NCBI GenBank assembly: GCA_014360385.1
Contig: JACIXO010000095.1
Coordinates: 1-5,809, forward strand
Direction: 5' to 3'
Length of the DNA stretch: 5,809 bases
Source: Actinomycetota bacterium
Lineage (GTDB): Bacteria; Actinomycetota; Humimicrobiia; Humimicrobiales; Humimicrobiaceae
Shown: positions 4,944-5,809 of the stretch, one piece after another
Layout of the letters: each line of letters opens with the position of its first letter
Position numbering within the stretch: position 1 is the first letter of the stretch
The notes under the pieces: model-generated
Database searches by the model: none
What the model was told of the DNA's origin: nothing
Seen by the model: only the letters and a program-made list of their open reading frames with translations
Position numbers and translations under genes: made by a program

Positions 4944-5809
4944 CTACTTTAAATTCTTTTCATAATCTTTCCCCAAAACTATTACTACATCAATTCCTTT
5001 TCCATAAGCTTTTACAAAATAACTATCTGAAACTTCTCTCATTTCGTAGCTTTCCAGAAGTAAAGCCACCTGCTCAGCCTTCTGTCGGGTCTTTTTAGTA
5101 TAGCATATAATAGTAGTTTCATGATCAAATCTGTAGGCGTCAGCAACCCCTTTAATCTTAAAGCCATAAATCTCTAGAAAATCCTTCAACCTTGTTGCAG
5201 TCCCACTTACGCCATTTCCGTTATATATAATAAGGTGAGTTTTTGTGGTAATGTTCTTATCAACAACTTTTCCAACGTTGACATTTATTTCAAGAGGAGT
5301 TACCCCAGCCTGGGAAAACCATGTTACTCGTTCATGAACCATATCATACTGAAGAATATATCTTCCTGGTTTTTCAGGGGCGAATATGTAAATATCCTGC
5401 GTTATCTCCTCCCCTTGCTTAAGTTCACCTCCAATTAGCATTCTTCTCCCATCATCCCAGACTACTACCTTTCTCGTATCACGGTCAAGCCAGTGATATC
5501 CCAACCTTATATCCAGCTCAGGGTCATTTCTCCAGGTCAAAAACCCGGTATTTTTTACTTTCATTTTCACGAGACACTTCTGGCCGGGTTCCATGTAGTC
5601 AGGAGTTGTGTCAAAGTCATCGTAGATGACACCATAGGGTTCACCAACCGTTACATACTTTTCAAGGGGCGGAACACCCTGGTAAGAAAACCAGGTAATC
5701 CCCTCCTGAACCAGCTCAATCTGCAAAATATACTTTCCGGGCTGGGAAGGAGTTTTTACCTTAAGTTCAAACTCAACTTCTTCTCCAGGCTTTACTTCCT
5801 CTTTAGAAA
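4944..5809 (-). CDS. Envelope protein with repeated beta-sandwich domains and a LytR C-terminal domain, C-terminal part
   Basis: The 3' end of a gene entering from the right edge; 287 residues are visible and the true start is outside. Two related units are present. The first is cut by the edge and ends in PGKYILQIELVQEGITWFS (visible residues 23-41). The second spans about residues 57-178, with NTGFLTWRND, LGYHWLDRDT and PGRYILQYDMVHERVTWFS. Both look like Ig-like or NBR1-type beta-sandwich modules with a conserved WFS..GV.PLE ending. Residues 189-284 match the LytR C-terminal domain: HLIIYNGNGVSGTATRLKDF, then GFKIKGVADA and TTIICY. That domain is usually attached to envelope proteins such as LytR-CpsA-Psr glycan ligases, but no LCP catalytic part is visible. 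It lies upstream of the dehydratase in the same direction, which suggests a role at the cell surface (inference). The missing N terminus could be a membrane or enzyme domain. Confidence 0.82.
   Translation of the reverse strand, partial: SKEEVKPGEEVEFELKVKTPSQPGKYILQIELVQEGITWFSYQGVPPLEKYVTVGEPYGVIYDDFDTTPDYMEPGQKCLVKMKVKNTGFLTWRNDPELDIRLGYHWLDRDTRKVVVWDDGRRMLIGGELKQGEEITQDIYIFAPEKPGRYILQYDMVHERVTWFSQAGVTPLEINVNVGKVVDKNITTKTHLIIYNGNGVSGTATRLKDFLEIYGFKIKGVADAYRFDHETTIICYTKKTRQKAEQVALLLESYEMREVSDSYFVKAYGKGIDVVIVLGKDYEKNLK

Noticed and set aside
4880..5438. Plus-strand open frames of 72 and 67 codons
   Set aside because: They lie opposite the LytR_C and beta-sandwich coding sequence (the first starts in the spacer) and show no family features.
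5724..5726. TTG as the start codon of the LytR_C protein
   Set aside because: The frame stays open to the window edge, and the 27 residues upstream (KPGEEVEFELKV and onward) continue the beta-sandwich repeat, so this TTG is an internal leucine.

Overview
The window is 5.8 kb of AT-rich bacterial DNA with AT-rich codons (ATA, AGA, TTA). It shows part of a cell-envelope glycan locus beside the start of a sugar-uptake gene. All intact genes are on the minus strand. The recognisable products are a lipoprotein sugar-binding protein with a Thr/Glu-rich linker, a PglF/CapD-type dehydratase, a PglC/WcaJ-type sugar transferase, and a secreted-looking protein with beta-sandwich repeats and a LytR C-terminal domain. 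This mix would fit a low-GC, uncultured-type anaerobe such as Atribacterota or a low-GC actinobacterial lineage. That placement is an impression from protein style only, and nothing in the window proves it.

Layout from left to right. Positions 1-796 (minus) hold the N-terminal 265 residues of an ABC-transporter solute-binding lipoprotein, with a near-consensus promoter, an operator-like palindrome and a perfect Shine-Dalgarno site. Positions 797-1190 are non-coding or decayed DNA with a small island of raised GC. Positions 1191-1895 (plus) hold the C-terminal two thirds of an NAD-dependent epimerase-like protein that has lost its nucleotide-binding N terminus and is probably a pseudogene. It converges, 5 bp apart, on a phosphoglycosyl transferase at 1901-2479 (minus). 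A 330-bp AT-rich spacer full of short tandem duplications follows. Next is a full-length membrane-bound NDP-sugar 4,6-dehydratase at 2810-4684 (minus), then a second AT-rich spacer with tandem repeats. The right edge holds the C-terminal 287 residues of the beta-sandwich plus LytR_C protein (4944-5809, minus).

How the genes fit together (inference from families): the dehydratase makes a 4-keto-6-deoxy nucleotide sugar, the usual first step to bacillosamine-type or other deoxy-amino sugars. The transferase would move a sugar-phosphate onto undecaprenyl phosphate, starting a surface glycan or glycoprotein glycan. The LytR_C protein probably acts outside the membrane at the wall or glycan. The genes run in one direction but are separated by 259-330 bp, and promoter-like sequences lie before the dehydratase and the transferase, so they may be separate units rather than one tight operon.

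I found no convincing new biological system. The parts most worth a second look are the tandem-repeat spacers, a 9-base sequence shared by two leaders, the Ig-like/LytR_C architecture, and the eroded region around 950-1300.
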